A stretch of DNA of 64,000 bases from Pseudomonas pharyngis. Lineage in GTDB: Bacteria > Pseudomonadota > Gammaproteobacteria > Pseudomonadales > Pseudomonadaceae. The stretch spans positions 124,001 to 188,000 of the forward strand of contig NZ_BQID01000004.1 of NCBI RefSeq assembly GCF_021602345.1. Reading direction: 5' to 3'. Under the pieces are notes generated by a model. The model saw only the letters and a program-made list of their open reading frames with translations, was not told the DNA's origin and did no database searches. Position 1 is the stretch's first letter. Each line of letters starts with the position of its first letter. Below, in pieces: positions 54,888 through 62,990 of the stretch. Both the position numbers and the translations under genes were made by a program.

Positions 54888-55838
54888 ATGACCACTCCCC
54901 GTTGGCAACGCTCCCCGCGTCTGCTGAAAAACCTGCTGGCCGCCGCGCTGTTGCTGCCAGCCCTCGCCTTCGCTCAGGAACGCCCGTGGCCGGATGGCTC
55001 GCAACTGGTGATTTCGGTGTCGATGCAATTCGAAACCGGCGGTCAGCCCGAAGGCGCTGAAAGTCCGTTTTCCGGTACACCGCTGCCAAAAGGCTACCCG
55101 GACCTGCCGGCGCAGACCTGGTTCGATTACGGCTACAAGGAAGGCCTGTGGCGCATGCTCGATCTGTGGGATCGCACCGGCATTAAAGTCACCTCCCACG
55201 TGGTCGGCGAAGCGGCGCTCAAGCACCCGGACCTGGCCAAGGCGATTGCCGAGCGTGGCCATGAACTGGCGGCCCACGGCATGCGCTGGGCCGACTCGTA
55301 CAACATGAATTACGCCCAGGAAAAACAGTTCATCGGTGATGGCGTCGCGGCGGTGGAAAAAATCACCGGTCAGCGCTCGGTCGGCTACAACGCCAACTGG
55401 CTGCGCCGCAGCCCCAATACGTTGAAGGTGCTGCAGGATCTGAATTTCACCTATCACATCGACGATGTCAGCCGCGACGAGCCGTTCGTGACCATGGTTC
55501 GTGGACGCAAATTCGCCGTGGTGCCGTACACCCTGCGCAACAACGACATCGTGCTGGTCGAGGGCCGGCATTTCTCCGCCGAACAGTTCTATCAGCAACT
55601 GGTGCTGGAATTCGATCGCCTCTACGCCGAAGGCGCGAGCAAGCGGCGGATGATGTCGGTGAGTCTGCACGACCGCATCGGTGGCACCCCGGCGATGGTC
55701 GAAGCCATGGAGCGCTTCATCCGGTACGCCCAGTCGCATTCGAAGGTGAGTTTCATGCGCAAGGATCAGATCGCGCAGATCGTGCTGACCGAAAAAAATC
55801 CCCTGATCGATGACACTGAAGCGCTCTACAACCAGTAA
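54888..55838 (+). CDS. Polysaccharide-deacetylase-fold protein with altered motif 1
   Basis: A 316-residue exported protein of the NodB/polysaccharide deacetylase superfamily. It has a signal peptide ending ALAFAQ. The metal-binding H-x3-x-H motif is GHELAAHGMRW (about 126-136), and the third motif may be WLRRSPNTLKVL. The usual TFDDG motif 1 is replaced by VISVSMQFETGG, similar to the N-E-E-G-type motif of the allantoinase PuuE and related amidases. It may therefore hydrolyse a small substrate rather than a polysaccharide. It precedes the oprD-udh genes on the same strand and could belong to the uronate locus. Confidence 0.78.
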   Translation: MTTPRWQRSPRLLKNLLAAALLLPALAFAQERPWPDGSQLVISVSMQFETGGQPEGAESPFSGTPLPKGYPDLPAQTWFDYGYKEGLWRMLDLWDRTGIKVTSHVVGEAALKHPDLAKAIAERGHELAAHGMRWADSYNMNYAQEKQFIGDGVAAVEKITGQRSVGYNANWLRRSPNTLKVLQDLNFTYHIDDVSRDEPFVTMVRGRKFAVVPYTLRNNDIVLVEGRHFSAEQFYQQLVLEFDRLYAEGASKRRMMSVSLHDRIGGTPAMVEAMERFIRYAQSHSKVSFMRKDQIAQIVLTEKNPLIDDTEALYNQ

Positions 55839-55912
55839 ACGTGCCGACAGCAGCCCTCTTCACAGCGCTTTGAGGGCTGCCCGCTCACCCAAAGTCATCG
55901 TACGACGCCCTG

Positions 55913-56009
55913 TTGACTTTTCCGGAAAACCTCGCAAATATCCGCAACCATGTTGTACGACGACGTATAACAAATAATAAAAACAACAAATGAAACAGGG
56001 AGCGTCACA
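55913..56009 (+). promoter_or_regulatory. Promoter/operator of the OprD porin gene
   Basis: TTGACT (55913-55918) and AAATAT (55936-55941) are 17 bases apart; the spacer holds part of the palindrome TTTTCCGGAAAA (55918-55929). Just after the expected start is the dyad GTTGTACGACGACGTATAAC (55952-55971; 7 of 8 arm positions pair), which fits the FadR-group GntR consensus T-N-G-T-N3-A-C-N-A. AACAACAA (55982-55989) is a Crc/Hfq-type AANAANAA site. The same order recurs before udh. Confidence 0.6.
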
Positions 56010-57305
56010 GTGAGCACACTCGTCTGCAATTCCGTCCGCACGTCCCGTTTTTCTATCCCCCGCCCGCGTTCCACCCTGAGCCTGATCGGCTGCGGCAGTC
56101 TCGCCCTCGCCTTGCCGATGAGCGCCGATGCCGAGGGCTTCCTCGAAGACAGCAAAGCCACGCTGAACCTGCGCAACGCCTACTTCAACCGCAACTTCGT
56201 CAACCCGAACTATCCGCAGGGCAAGGCTGAAGAGTGGACGCAGAACTTCATCCTCGACGCCAAATCCGGTTTTACCCAGGGCACCGTCGGCTTTGGCCTG
56301 GACGTGCTGGGTATGTATTCGCAGAAGCTTGATGGCGGCAAAGGCACGGGCGGTACGCAGCTGCTGCCGATTCACGATGACGGACGCCCGGCGGACAATT
56401 TCGGGCGACTGGGTGTTGCGCTCAAGGCCAAGGTGTCGAAGACCGAACTGAAGGTGGGTGAATGGATGCCGGTGTTGCCCATCCTGCGCTCGGACGATGG
56501 TCGCTCCCTGCCCCAGACCTTTCGTGGCGGCCAGATCACCTCTACCGAAATCAATGGCCTGACCCTTTACGGCGGGCAGTTCCGTGGCAACAGCCCACGC
56601 AACGATGCCAGCATGGAAGACATGTCGATGAACGGCCGCGGCGCCTTCACCTCCGACCGTTTCAACTTTGGCGGCGGCGAATACACCTTCAACGACAAAC
56701 GCACGCTTGTCGGTCTGTGGTACGCCGAACTCAGCGACATCTACCAACAACAATACTTCAACCTCAGCCACAGCCAGCCGCTGGGCGACTGGACGCTGGG
56801 CGCCAACCTCGGTTTCTTCACCGGCAAGGAAGATGGCAGCGCCCAGGCGGGCGACCTCGACAACAAAACCGCATTCGCCATGCTCTCGGCCCGGTACGGC
56901 GGCAACACGTTCTACATCGGCCTGCAAAAGCTCAGCGGCGACGATGCCTGGATGCGCGTCAACGGCACCAGCGGCGGCACCCTGGCCAACGACAGCTACA
57001 ACGCCAGTTACGACAACGCGCAGGAGCGTTCCTGGCAGATCCGCCACGACTACAACTTCGTAGTCCTCGGCGTCCCCGGGCTGACGCTGATGAACCGCTA
57101 CATCAGCGGTGACAACGTGCACACCGGCACCATCACCGACGGCAAGGAATGGGGGCGCGAGTCGGAGCTGGCCTACACCGTGCAGAGCGGTCCGCTGAAA
57201 AACCTCAACGTCAAATGGCGCAACGCGACGATTCGCCGGGACTTCAGCACCAATGAATTCGACGAGAACCGGATCTTCATCAGTTACCCGATTTCGTTGT
57301 TGTAA
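56010..57305 (+). CDS. OprD-family outer membrane porin
   Basis: A 431-residue substrate-specific porin. An N-terminal signal region is followed by EGFLEDSKATLNLRNAYFNRNF, the common OprD family start, and beta-strand repeats such as ISTEINGLTLYGGQFRG-type segments and NVKWRNATIRRDFSTNEFDENRIFISYPISLL at the C-terminus, ending in a hydrophobic residue. Translation begins with GTG behind AGGGAG; in-frame ATG starts occur only later. It lies before uronate dehydrogenase and probably admits uronates or aldarates. A Crc-type motif and a dyad operator lie upstream. Confidence 0.88.
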   Translation: MSTLVCNSVRTSRFSIPRPRSTLSLIGCGSLALALPMSADAEGFLEDSKATLNLRNAYFNRNFVNPNYPQGKAEEWTQNFILDAKSGFTQGTVGFGLDVLGMYSQKLDGGKGTGGTQLLPIHDDGRPADNFGRLGVALKAKVSKTELKVGEWMPVLPILRSDDGRSLPQTFRGGQITSTEINGLTLYGGQFRGNSPRNDASMEDMSMNGRGAFTSDRFNFGGGEYTFNDKRTLVGLWYAELSDIYQQQYFNLSHSQPLGDWTLGANLGFFTGKEDGSAQAGDLDNKTAFAMLSARYGGNTFYIGLQKLSGDDAWMRVNGTSGGTLANDSYNASYDNAQERSWQIRHDYNFVVLGVPGLTLMNRYISGDNVHTGTITDGKEWGRESELAYTVQSGPLKNLNVKWRNATIRRDFSTNEFDENRIFISYPISLL

Positions 57306-57366
57306 ACCCTGGCATGGAGTGAACGGAGGGTGAATCGGCCTTCCGTCACTTACACCGAAAGTCGCG

Positions 57367-57454
57367 TTGACAAGTTCCGGAAACCCTACCGATACTTCAG
57401 CGCAGTCATACGACAACCTACAACAAACCTAATAACAACGTGTAAGGGATTGCC
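57367..57454 (+). promoter_or_regulatory. Promoter/operator of the uronate dehydrogenase gene
   Basis: TTGACA (57367-57372) and GATACT (57391-57396) flank a spacer with TTCCGGAAA. GTCATACGACAACCTACAAC (57405-57424) matches the operator before oprD at 15 of 20 positions and lies at the same distance from its promoter. AATAACAA (57431-57438) is a Crc/Hfq-type site overlapping the region before the ribosome binding site. Confidence 0.6.
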
Positions 57455-58279
57455 ATGACGTCCACCTCCACCGCCCCAACTCCGTTCAATCGCCTGCTGC
57501 TGACCGGTGCCGCCGGTGGCTTGGGCAAAGTCTTGCGCGAACGTCTGCGCCCGTATGCCAACGTGCTGCGCCTGTCGGACATCGCCGCCCTCGCCCCGGC
57601 CATCGATAACCGGGAAGAAGTCGTGCTCTGCGACCTCGCCGACAAAGCTGCCGTGCATCATCTGGTCGAAGGCGTGGATGCGATCCTGCACTTCGGTGGC
57701 GTCTCGGTGGAGCGCCCCTTCGAAGAAATCCTCGGCGCCAACATCTGCGGCGTATTCCATATCTATGAAGCGGCACGCCGACACGGTGTGAAACGGGTGA
57801 TCTTCGCCAGCTCCAACCATGTCATCGGCTTCTACAAACAGAACGAACACCTCGACGCCAGCTCTGCTCGCCGCCCCGACGGCTACTACGGTCTGTCCAA
57901 GTCCTACGGCGAAGACATGGCCAGTTTCTACTTTGATCGCTATGGCATCGAAACTGTCAGCATCCGCATCGGCTCGTCGTTTCCCGAACCACAGAACCGC
58001 CGAATGATGCACACCTGGCTGAGCTTCGACGATCTCACCCAATTGCTCGAACGTTCGCTGTACACCCCCAACGTCGGCCACACCGTGGTTTATGGCATGT
58101 CCGCCAACAAGGACGTGTGGTGGGACAACCGCTTCGCCAGCCACCTCGGTTTCGAGGCCAAAGACACCTCCGAAGTGTTTCGCGAAAAAGTCGAGGCGCA
58201 GCCCATGCCGGCAGCCGATGACCCGGCGCGGATCTACCAGGGCGGAGCCTTCGTTGCGGCCGGCCCGTTCGGCGATTGA
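57455..58279 (+). CDS. udh: NAD-dependent uronate dehydrogenase
   Basis: A 274-residue extended SDR that oxidises D-glucuronate or D-galacturonate to the aldarolactone in the oxidative uronate pathway. The cofactor motif is LLLTGAAGGLGKVL (about 14-27), HFGGVSVERPFEEILGAN and FASSNHVIGFY are typical of Udh, and the catalytic pair is Y145/K149 in YYGLSKSYGE. It closely resembles the Udh of Pseudomonas syringae and P. putida. The lactonase gene follows on the same strand. A Crc-type motif stands before the start. Confidence 0.93.
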   Translation: MTSTSTAPTPFNRLLLTGAAGGLGKVLRERLRPYANVLRLSDIAALAPAIDNREEVVLCDLADKAAVHHLVEGVDAILHFGGVSVERPFEEILGANICGVFHIYEAARRHGVKRVIFASSNHVIGFYKQNEHLDASSARRPDGYYGLSKSYGEDMASFYFDRYGIETVSIRIGSSFPEPQNRRMMHTWLSFDDLTQLLERSLYTPNVGHTVVYGMSANKDVWWDNRFASHLGFEAKDTSEVFREKVEAQPMPAADDPARIYQGGAFVAAGPFGD

Positions 58280-58320
58280 CCGGCGCGATTCACGTCTCCA
58301 ATAAAACCAAGGGAATGAGT

Positions 58321-59214
58321 ATGCAAGCCGAATTGATCGTCGACGCCCGCAACGCGGTGGGTGAAAGCCCGGTCTGGGTGCCACAGGAAAACGCCTTGTA
58401 CTGGGTCGATATCCCCAACGGTGGCCTGCAGCGCTGGAGTGCCGACACTGGCCATGTTCACGCCTGGAAGGCGCCCGAGATGCTCGCCTGCCTCGCCCGA
58501 CACAGTCGCGGCGGCTGGGTGGCCGGCATGGAGAGCGGGTTCTTTCATCTGCAACCGCATGGCGATGGCAGCCTCGACAGCGATCGGCTAGCACCGGTCG
58601 AACACAGTCGTCAGGACATGCGTCTGAACGACGGCCGCTGCGACCGCCAGGGCCGGTTCTGGGCCGGCAGCATGGTGCTGAACATGGGTCTTAATCTGCC
58701 GGAGGGCCGGCTCTATCGTTACGGTGCCGGGCAAACAGGCGTGATCGAGGCACAGCTTGATGGCTTCATCGTGCCCAACGGCCTGGGCTTCAGCCCGGAC
58801 GGCAAAACCATGTACCTGTCGGACTCGCACCCGAACGTCCAACTGATCTGGGCTTTCGACTACGACACCGAGACAGGCACACCCTCCAACCGGCGGGTGT
58901 TCGTGGACATGAACCATTTTTACGGTCGCCCCGACGGCGCAGCCGTGGATGCCGATGGCTGCTACTGGATCTGCGCCAACGACGTCGGCCTGATCCATCG
59001 TTTTACCCCCGACGGTCGCCTTGACCGCTCGCTGCAGGTACCGGTTAAAAAACCCACCATGTGCGCCTTCGGCGGCAGCCGGATGGACACCTTGTTCGTG
59101 ACTTCGATTCGCCCCGGCGACGACCAGGATCCGCAGTCCCTGGCCGGTGGCGTGTTCGCCCTCAACCCCGGCGTCAAAGGCCTGCCGGAGCCAATGTTCG
59201 ACGATCTGCTGTAA
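58321..59214 (+). CDS. SMP-30/gluconolactonase-type lactonase
   Basis: A 297-residue six-bladed beta-propeller of the SMP-30/regucalcin family. Metal-site residues can be placed at the N-terminal E of ARNAVGESPVWV, the N of IVPNGLGFSPDGKTMYLSDS and the D of GRPDGAAVDADGCYW. It would hydrolyse the galactaro- or glucarolactone made by the preceding Udh. The ATG at 58321 has AAGGGA 6-9 bases upstream; an ATG two codons earlier is too close to the site. It lies between udh and the TRAP genes. Confidence 0.88.
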   Translation: MQAELIVDARNAVGESPVWVPQENALYWVDIPNGGLQRWSADTGHVHAWKAPEMLACLARHSRGGWVAGMESGFFHLQPHGDGSLDSDRLAPVEHSRQDMRLNDGRCDRQGRFWAGSMVLNMGLNLPEGRLYRYGAGQTGVIEAQLDGFIVPNGLGFSPDGKTMYLSDSHPNVQLIWAFDYDTETGTPSNRRVFVDMNHFYGRPDGAAVDADGCYWICANDVGLIHRFTPDGRLDRSLQVPVKKPTMCAFGGSRMDTLFVTSIRPGDDQDPQSLAGGVFALNPGVKGLPEPMFDDLL

Positions 59215-59250
59215 CCCGCCCTTGCTGCATTGCTGTGCCTTGAACACAAA

Positions 59251-59258
59251 AATAACAA
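59251..59258 (+). promoter_or_regulatory. Crc/Hfq-type CA motif before dctP
   Basis: AATAACAA, in the run AAAAATAACAAG just upstream of the CTGGAGA ribosome binding site. This fits AANAANAA, the site through which Hfq/Crc represses catabolic mRNAs. Confidence 0.5.
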
Positions 59259-59274
59259 GACTGGAGAACCCCTC

Positions 59275-60246
59275 ATGGACTTCAAACGCACGTTGCTCGC
59301 CGTCGCCCTCCCCCTCGCGCTCACCTTCGGCAGCGCGGCCCAGGCGCTGGAAATCAAATTCGCCGACATCCACCCCGCCGGGTATCCGACCGTGGTCGCC
59401 GAAGAACAGTTGGGCAAGACCCTGGTTGCCGAAAGTGACGGCAAGCTGACCTTCAAGATGTTCCCCGGCGGTGTACTCGGCTCGGAAAAGGAAGTGGTCG
59501 AACAGGCCCAGGTCGGCGCCATCCAGATGGCCCGCGTCAGCCTCGGGATCGTCGGCCCTGTGGTGCCGGACGTGAACGTGTTCAACATGCCGTTCGTGTT
59601 CCGTGACCAGGCGCACATGCGCAAAATCATCGACGGTGAAATCGGTGACGAGATCCTCGACAAGATCACCAACTCCGAATTCAACCTCGTGGCGCTGGCG
59701 TGGATGGATGGCGGCACGCGCAACATCTACACCAAGAAACCGGTGCGCAGCCTGGCGGACCTCAAGGGCATGAAAATCCGCGTGCAGGGCAACCCGATGT
59801 TCATCGAAACCATCAACGCCATGGGCGGCAACGGTATTGCCATGGACACCGGCGAAATCTTCAGTGCCCTGCAGACCGGCGTCATCGATGGCGCGGAAAA
59901 CAATCCGCCGACCCTGCTTGAACACAACCACTACCAGAACGCCAAGTTCTACAGCCTGACCGGGCACCTGATCCTGCCCGAGCCCATCGTGATGTCGAAA
60001 ATCACCTGGGAAAAACTCAGCCCCGATCAGCAGACGCTGGTGAAAAAAGCCGCCAAGGCTGCGCAGGCCCAGGAGCGCACCTTGTGGGATGCCAAGTCGG
60101 CCAGCAGTGAAGAGAAACTCAAGGCCGCGGGCGTCGAGTTCATCACCGTCGACAAGAAACCCTTCTACGAGGCCACCGCTTCGATCCGCGAAAAATACGG
60201 CGCGCCCTACGTCGACCTGATCAAACGCATCGAAGCCGTTCAGTAA
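59275..60246 (+). CDS. dctP: TRAP transporter substrate-binding protein DctP
   Basis: A 323-residue periplasmic binding protein with signal peptide (MDFKRTLLAVALPLALTFGSAAQA). Family features are VVAEEQLGKTLVAESDGKLTFKMFPGGVLGSEKEVVEQ, and the ligand-carboxylate Arg in GMKIRVQGNPMFIE (about 169-182). IDGAENNPPTLLEHNHYQNAKFY matches the DctP C-terminal lobe. It delivers an acidic sugar, in context a uronate or aldarate, to DctQM. A Crc-type motif and GGAGA precede the start. Confidence 0.92.
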   Translation: MDFKRTLLAVALPLALTFGSAAQALEIKFADIHPAGYPTVVAEEQLGKTLVAESDGKLTFKMFPGGVLGSEKEVVEQAQVGAIQMARVSLGIVGPVVPDVNVFNMPFVFRDQAHMRKIIDGEIGDEILDKITNSEFNLVALAWMDGGTRNIYTKKPVRSLADLKGMKIRVQGNPMFIETINAMGGNGIAMDTGEIFSALQTGVIDGAENNPPTLLEHNHYQNAKFYSLTGHLILPEPIVMSKITWEKLSPDQQTLVKKAAKAAQAQERTLWDAKSASSEEKLKAAGVEFITVDKKPFYEATASIREKYGAPYVDLIKRIEAVQ

Positions 60247-60324
60247 CCTCCCTGCCCTCAATACAAGGCCCGGCAGCGCTGGCGTCGCTCGACGCTCACG
60301 CCTGCCCGGTTACGGTGGAACCCG

Positions 60325-60852
60325 ATGAAGAATTTGCTGCTGCGCATCAATGACCGGATTTACATGGCCTGCATCTGGGTCGCCGGTCTGTCGGTGCTGA
60401 CCATTTCCCTGATCATTCCCTGGGGCGTGTTCGCCCGTTACGTCCTCGGCACCGGCTCAAGCTGGCCGGAGCCTACCGCCATCCTGCTGATGATGGTCTT
60501 CACCTTCATCGGCGCCGCCGCCAGCTATCGCGCCGGCGCGCACATGGCGGTGGCGATGGTCACCGACCGTCTGCAACCGAACATGCGTCGAACCATGAGC
60601 ATCGTTTCCCAAGTGCTCATGGGCACCATCTGCCTGTTCATGACCATCTGGGGCACCAAGCTCTGCCTGTCGACGTGGAACCAGTTCATGAGCGCCCTGC
60701 CGACATTGCGCGTCGGCATCACCTACATGCCGATCCCGATTGGCGGCGCACTGACGCTGATTTTCGTGCTGGAAAAACTCTTGCTCGGCGATCAAAGCAA
60801 TCGCCGCGTGGTGCGGTTCGACCTGGTTGAAGAAAACGAAGGGGCTGCCTGA
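60325..60852 (+). CDS. dctQ: TRAP transporter small permease DctQ
   Basis: A 175-residue membrane protein with four hydrophobic helices and the DctQ pattern (VFARYVLGTGSSWPEPTAILLMMVFTFIGAAASYRAGAHMAVAM). It is the small integral subunit between the binding protein and DctM. It follows dctP after 78 bases and overlaps the dctM start, its TGA sharing an A with the next ATG. Start is an ATG without a strong ribosome binding site. Confidence 0.9.
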   Translation: MKNLLLRINDRIYMACIWVAGLSVLTISLIIPWGVFARYVLGTGSSWPEPTAILLMMVFTFIGAAASYRAGAHMAVAMVTDRLQPNMRRTMSIVSQVLMGTICLFMTIWGTKLCLSTWNQFMSALPTLRVGITYMPIPIGGALTLIFVLEKLLLGDQSNRRVVRFDLVEENEGAA

Positions 60853-62132
60853 TGGACGCATTGATTCTGCTGGGCAGTTTTATCGCACTGATCCTGATCG
60901 GCATGCCGGTTGCCTATGCGCTCGGGCTGTCGGCGCTGATTGGCGCGTGGTGGATCGACATTCCGTTCCAGGCCCTGATGATTCAGGTGGCGGGCGGGGT
61001 GAACAAATTCTCGCTGCTGGCGATTCCGTTCTTCGTGCTCGCCGGCGCCATCATGGCCGAGGGCGGCATGTCGCGGCGGCTGGTAGCGTTCGCCGGGGTC
61101 CTGGTGGGCTTCGTGCGTGGCGGGCTGTCGCTGGTCAACATCATGGCCTCGACCTTTTTTGGCGCGATTTCCGGCTCGTCGGTGGCCGATACCGCGTCAG
61201 TGGGTTCGGTGCTGATCCCGGAAATGGAGCGCAAGGGTTATCCCCGGGACTTCTCCACGGCGGTCACCGTCAGCGGTTCGGTGCAGGCCTTGCTGACTCC
61301 GCCGAGTCACAATTCGGTGCTCTACTCGCTGGCGGCTGGCGGCACCGTGTCCATCGCTTCGCTGTTCATGGCCGGTGTCGTGCCGGGCCTGCTGATGAGC
61401 GCGTGCCTGATGGTGCTGTGCCTGATTTTCGCGCGCAAACGCGACTATCCCAAAGGCGAAGTGATCCCGATGCGCGAAGCCTTGAAGATCTGCGGCGAAG
61501 CGCTGTGGGGGCTGATGGCGATGGTGATCATTCTCGGCGGGATTCTCTCGGGGATCTTCACAGCCACCGAGTCGGCGGCCATCGCCGTGCTGTGGTCGTT
61601 TTTCGTCACCATGTTCATCTACCGCGACTACAAATGGAGTGAGCTGCCGAAACTGATGCATCGCACGGTGCGCACCATTTCCATCGTGATGATCCTGATC
61701 GGCTTCGCCGCCAGCTTCGGCTACATCATGACCCTGATGCAGATCCCGGCGAAAATCACCACGCTGTTCCTGACCCTGTCCGACAACCGCTACGTGATCC
61801 TGATGTGCATCAACGTCATGCTGCTGTTGCTCGGCACCGTGATGGACATGGCACCGCTGATCCTGATCCTTACGCCGATCCTGATGCCGGTGATCCTCGG
61901 TATCGGCGTCGACCCGGTGCAGTTCGGCATGATCATGCTGGTCAACCTCGGTATCGGCCTGATAACGCCGCCGGTGGGCGCCGTGCTATTCGTCGGTTCG
62001 GCGGTGGGCAAGGTCAGCATCGAAAGCACCGTGAAGGCGCTGCTGCCGTTCTATGCGGTGCTGTTCCTGGTGCTGATGCTGGTGACCTACGTTCCGGCAC
62101 TGTCGCTGTGGTTACCGCACCTGGTGTTGTAA
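60852..62132 (+). CDS. dctM: TRAP transporter large permease DctM
   Basis: A 426-residue permease with about twelve hydrophobic helices, the ion-coupled channel of the TRAP system. Family stretches are LLAIPFFVLAGAIMAEGGMSRRLVAFAGVLVGFVRGGLSLVNIMASTFFGAISGSSVADTASVG and PPSHNSVLYSLAAGG. It is translationally coupled to dctQ. A REP-like hairpin follows 8 bases after the stop and may end the operon. Confidence 0.93.
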   Translation: MDALILLGSFIALILIGMPVAYALGLSALIGAWWIDIPFQALMIQVAGGVNKFSLLAIPFFVLAGAIMAEGGMSRRLVAFAGVLVGFVRGGLSLVNIMASTFFGAISGSSVADTASVGSVLIPEMERKGYPRDFSTAVTVSGSVQALLTPPSHNSVLYSLAAGGTVSIASLFMAGVVPGLLMSACLMVLCLIFARKRDYPKGEVIPMREALKICGEALWGLMAMVIILGGILSGIFTATESAAIAVLWSFFVTMFIYRDYKWSELPKLMHRTVRTISIVMILIGFAASFGYIMTLMQIPAKITTLFLTLSDNRYVILMCINVMLLLLGTVMDMAPLILILTPILMPVILGIGVDPVQFGMIMLVNLGIGLITPPVGAVLFVGSAVGKVSIESTVKALLPFYAVLFLVLMLVTYVPALSLWLPHLVL

Positions 62133-62140
62133 CGCGATCA

Positions 62141-62172
62141 CTGTGGCGAGGGCGCCTGCTCCCTCGTCACAG
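62141..62172. terminator. Hairpin after dctM
   Basis: CTGTGGCGAGGG and CCCTCGTCACAG around CGCCTGCT, with one mismatch. It has REP-like sequence (TGTGGCGAGGG subtype) and no long T-run; it stands between the convergent dctM and TauE-type genes and may end both. Confidence 0.6.
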
Positions 62173-62180
62173 ACTTCATA

Positions 62181-62981
62181 TCAAGCCCGCAGCAACATGT
62201 AAGCCGCAACCACCAGGCACACACTGGCAAACCCCACCTGCAACGTCCTGGCCGGTACTCGCGCGCAAAGTTGGCGACCGATGATCATGCCGATGATGCT
62301 CGCCACAATGAACGCAGCACCCAGGCGATCAATCCGCACCCCCGCGTGAAACGCGCCGATCACGCCGATGGCGGAAATCAGGCTGATGACCATCAGTGAA
62401 GTAGCGACGATCCCGCGCATCTGTACATCGGTCAGTTGCTTGAACGCCGGCACGATCAGAAACCCGCCGCCCACCCCCAGCAACCCGGACACCACACCGG
62501 TGACAGCGCCCAGTGCCGCGAGGGTCGCGGTGCATTTGGCGGTCCAGTCGAAACGGCCGGTCTGTTCATTGAGCATGCAGTTCTTCTGGCCCCAACTGGC
62601 GTGGCCATGGTCGCTCGGGCCCTCCTGCTGGCGTTCGCGACGCAGCATGCGCCACGCCACCATCACCATCAGCAGGCTGAACAGAATCATCAAAATCTTT
62701 TCCGGCAACTGATGGGCGAAGTAGATGCCCACTGGCGAAAACACCGCGCCGAGCGCTGCAATCAGCAGCGCCGCGCGATAACGCACCAGACCATGGCGCA
62801 AACCATCGATCGCGCCGACCGCCGCCGCGCTGCCCACTGCAAACAACGCCACCGGCGCCGCTTGCGTCATCGTCCAGCCCAGCCCCAGCACCAGCGCCGG
62901 CACCGCGAGAATCCCGCCGCCGGCGCCGGTCAGACCAAGGACCAATCCCATCACCACGCCAAACAGACTTGCCAGCAACAT
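62181..62981 (-). CDS. TauE/SafE-family sulfite/organosulfur exporter
   Basis: A 266-residue membrane protein with about eight helices in two repeats. Conserved glycine-rich segments are GVVMGLVLGLTGAGGGILAVPALVLGLG (1) and GVVSGLLGVGGGFLIVPAF (2), the hallmark of TauE/SafE (DUF81). The family exports sulfite, sulfoacetate or similar anions. It starts 9 bases after the SQR-like gene on the same strand, and this pairing suggests handling of sulfide-derived sulfur. Confidence 0.9.
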   Translation of the reverse strand: MLLASLFGVVMGLVLGLTGAGGGILAVPALVLGLGWTMTQAAPVALFAVGSAAAVGAIDGLRHGLVRYRAALLIAALGAVFSPVGIYFAHQLPEKILMILFSLLMVMVAWRMLRRERQQEGPSDHGHASWGQKNCMLNEQTGRFDWTAKCTATLAALGAVTGVVSGLLGVGGGFLIVPAFKQLTDVQMRGIVATSLMVISLISAIGVIGAFHAGVRIDRLGAAFIVASIIGMIIGRQLCARVPARTLQVGFASVCLVVAAYMLLRA

Positions 62982-62990
62982 AGAGTGTTC

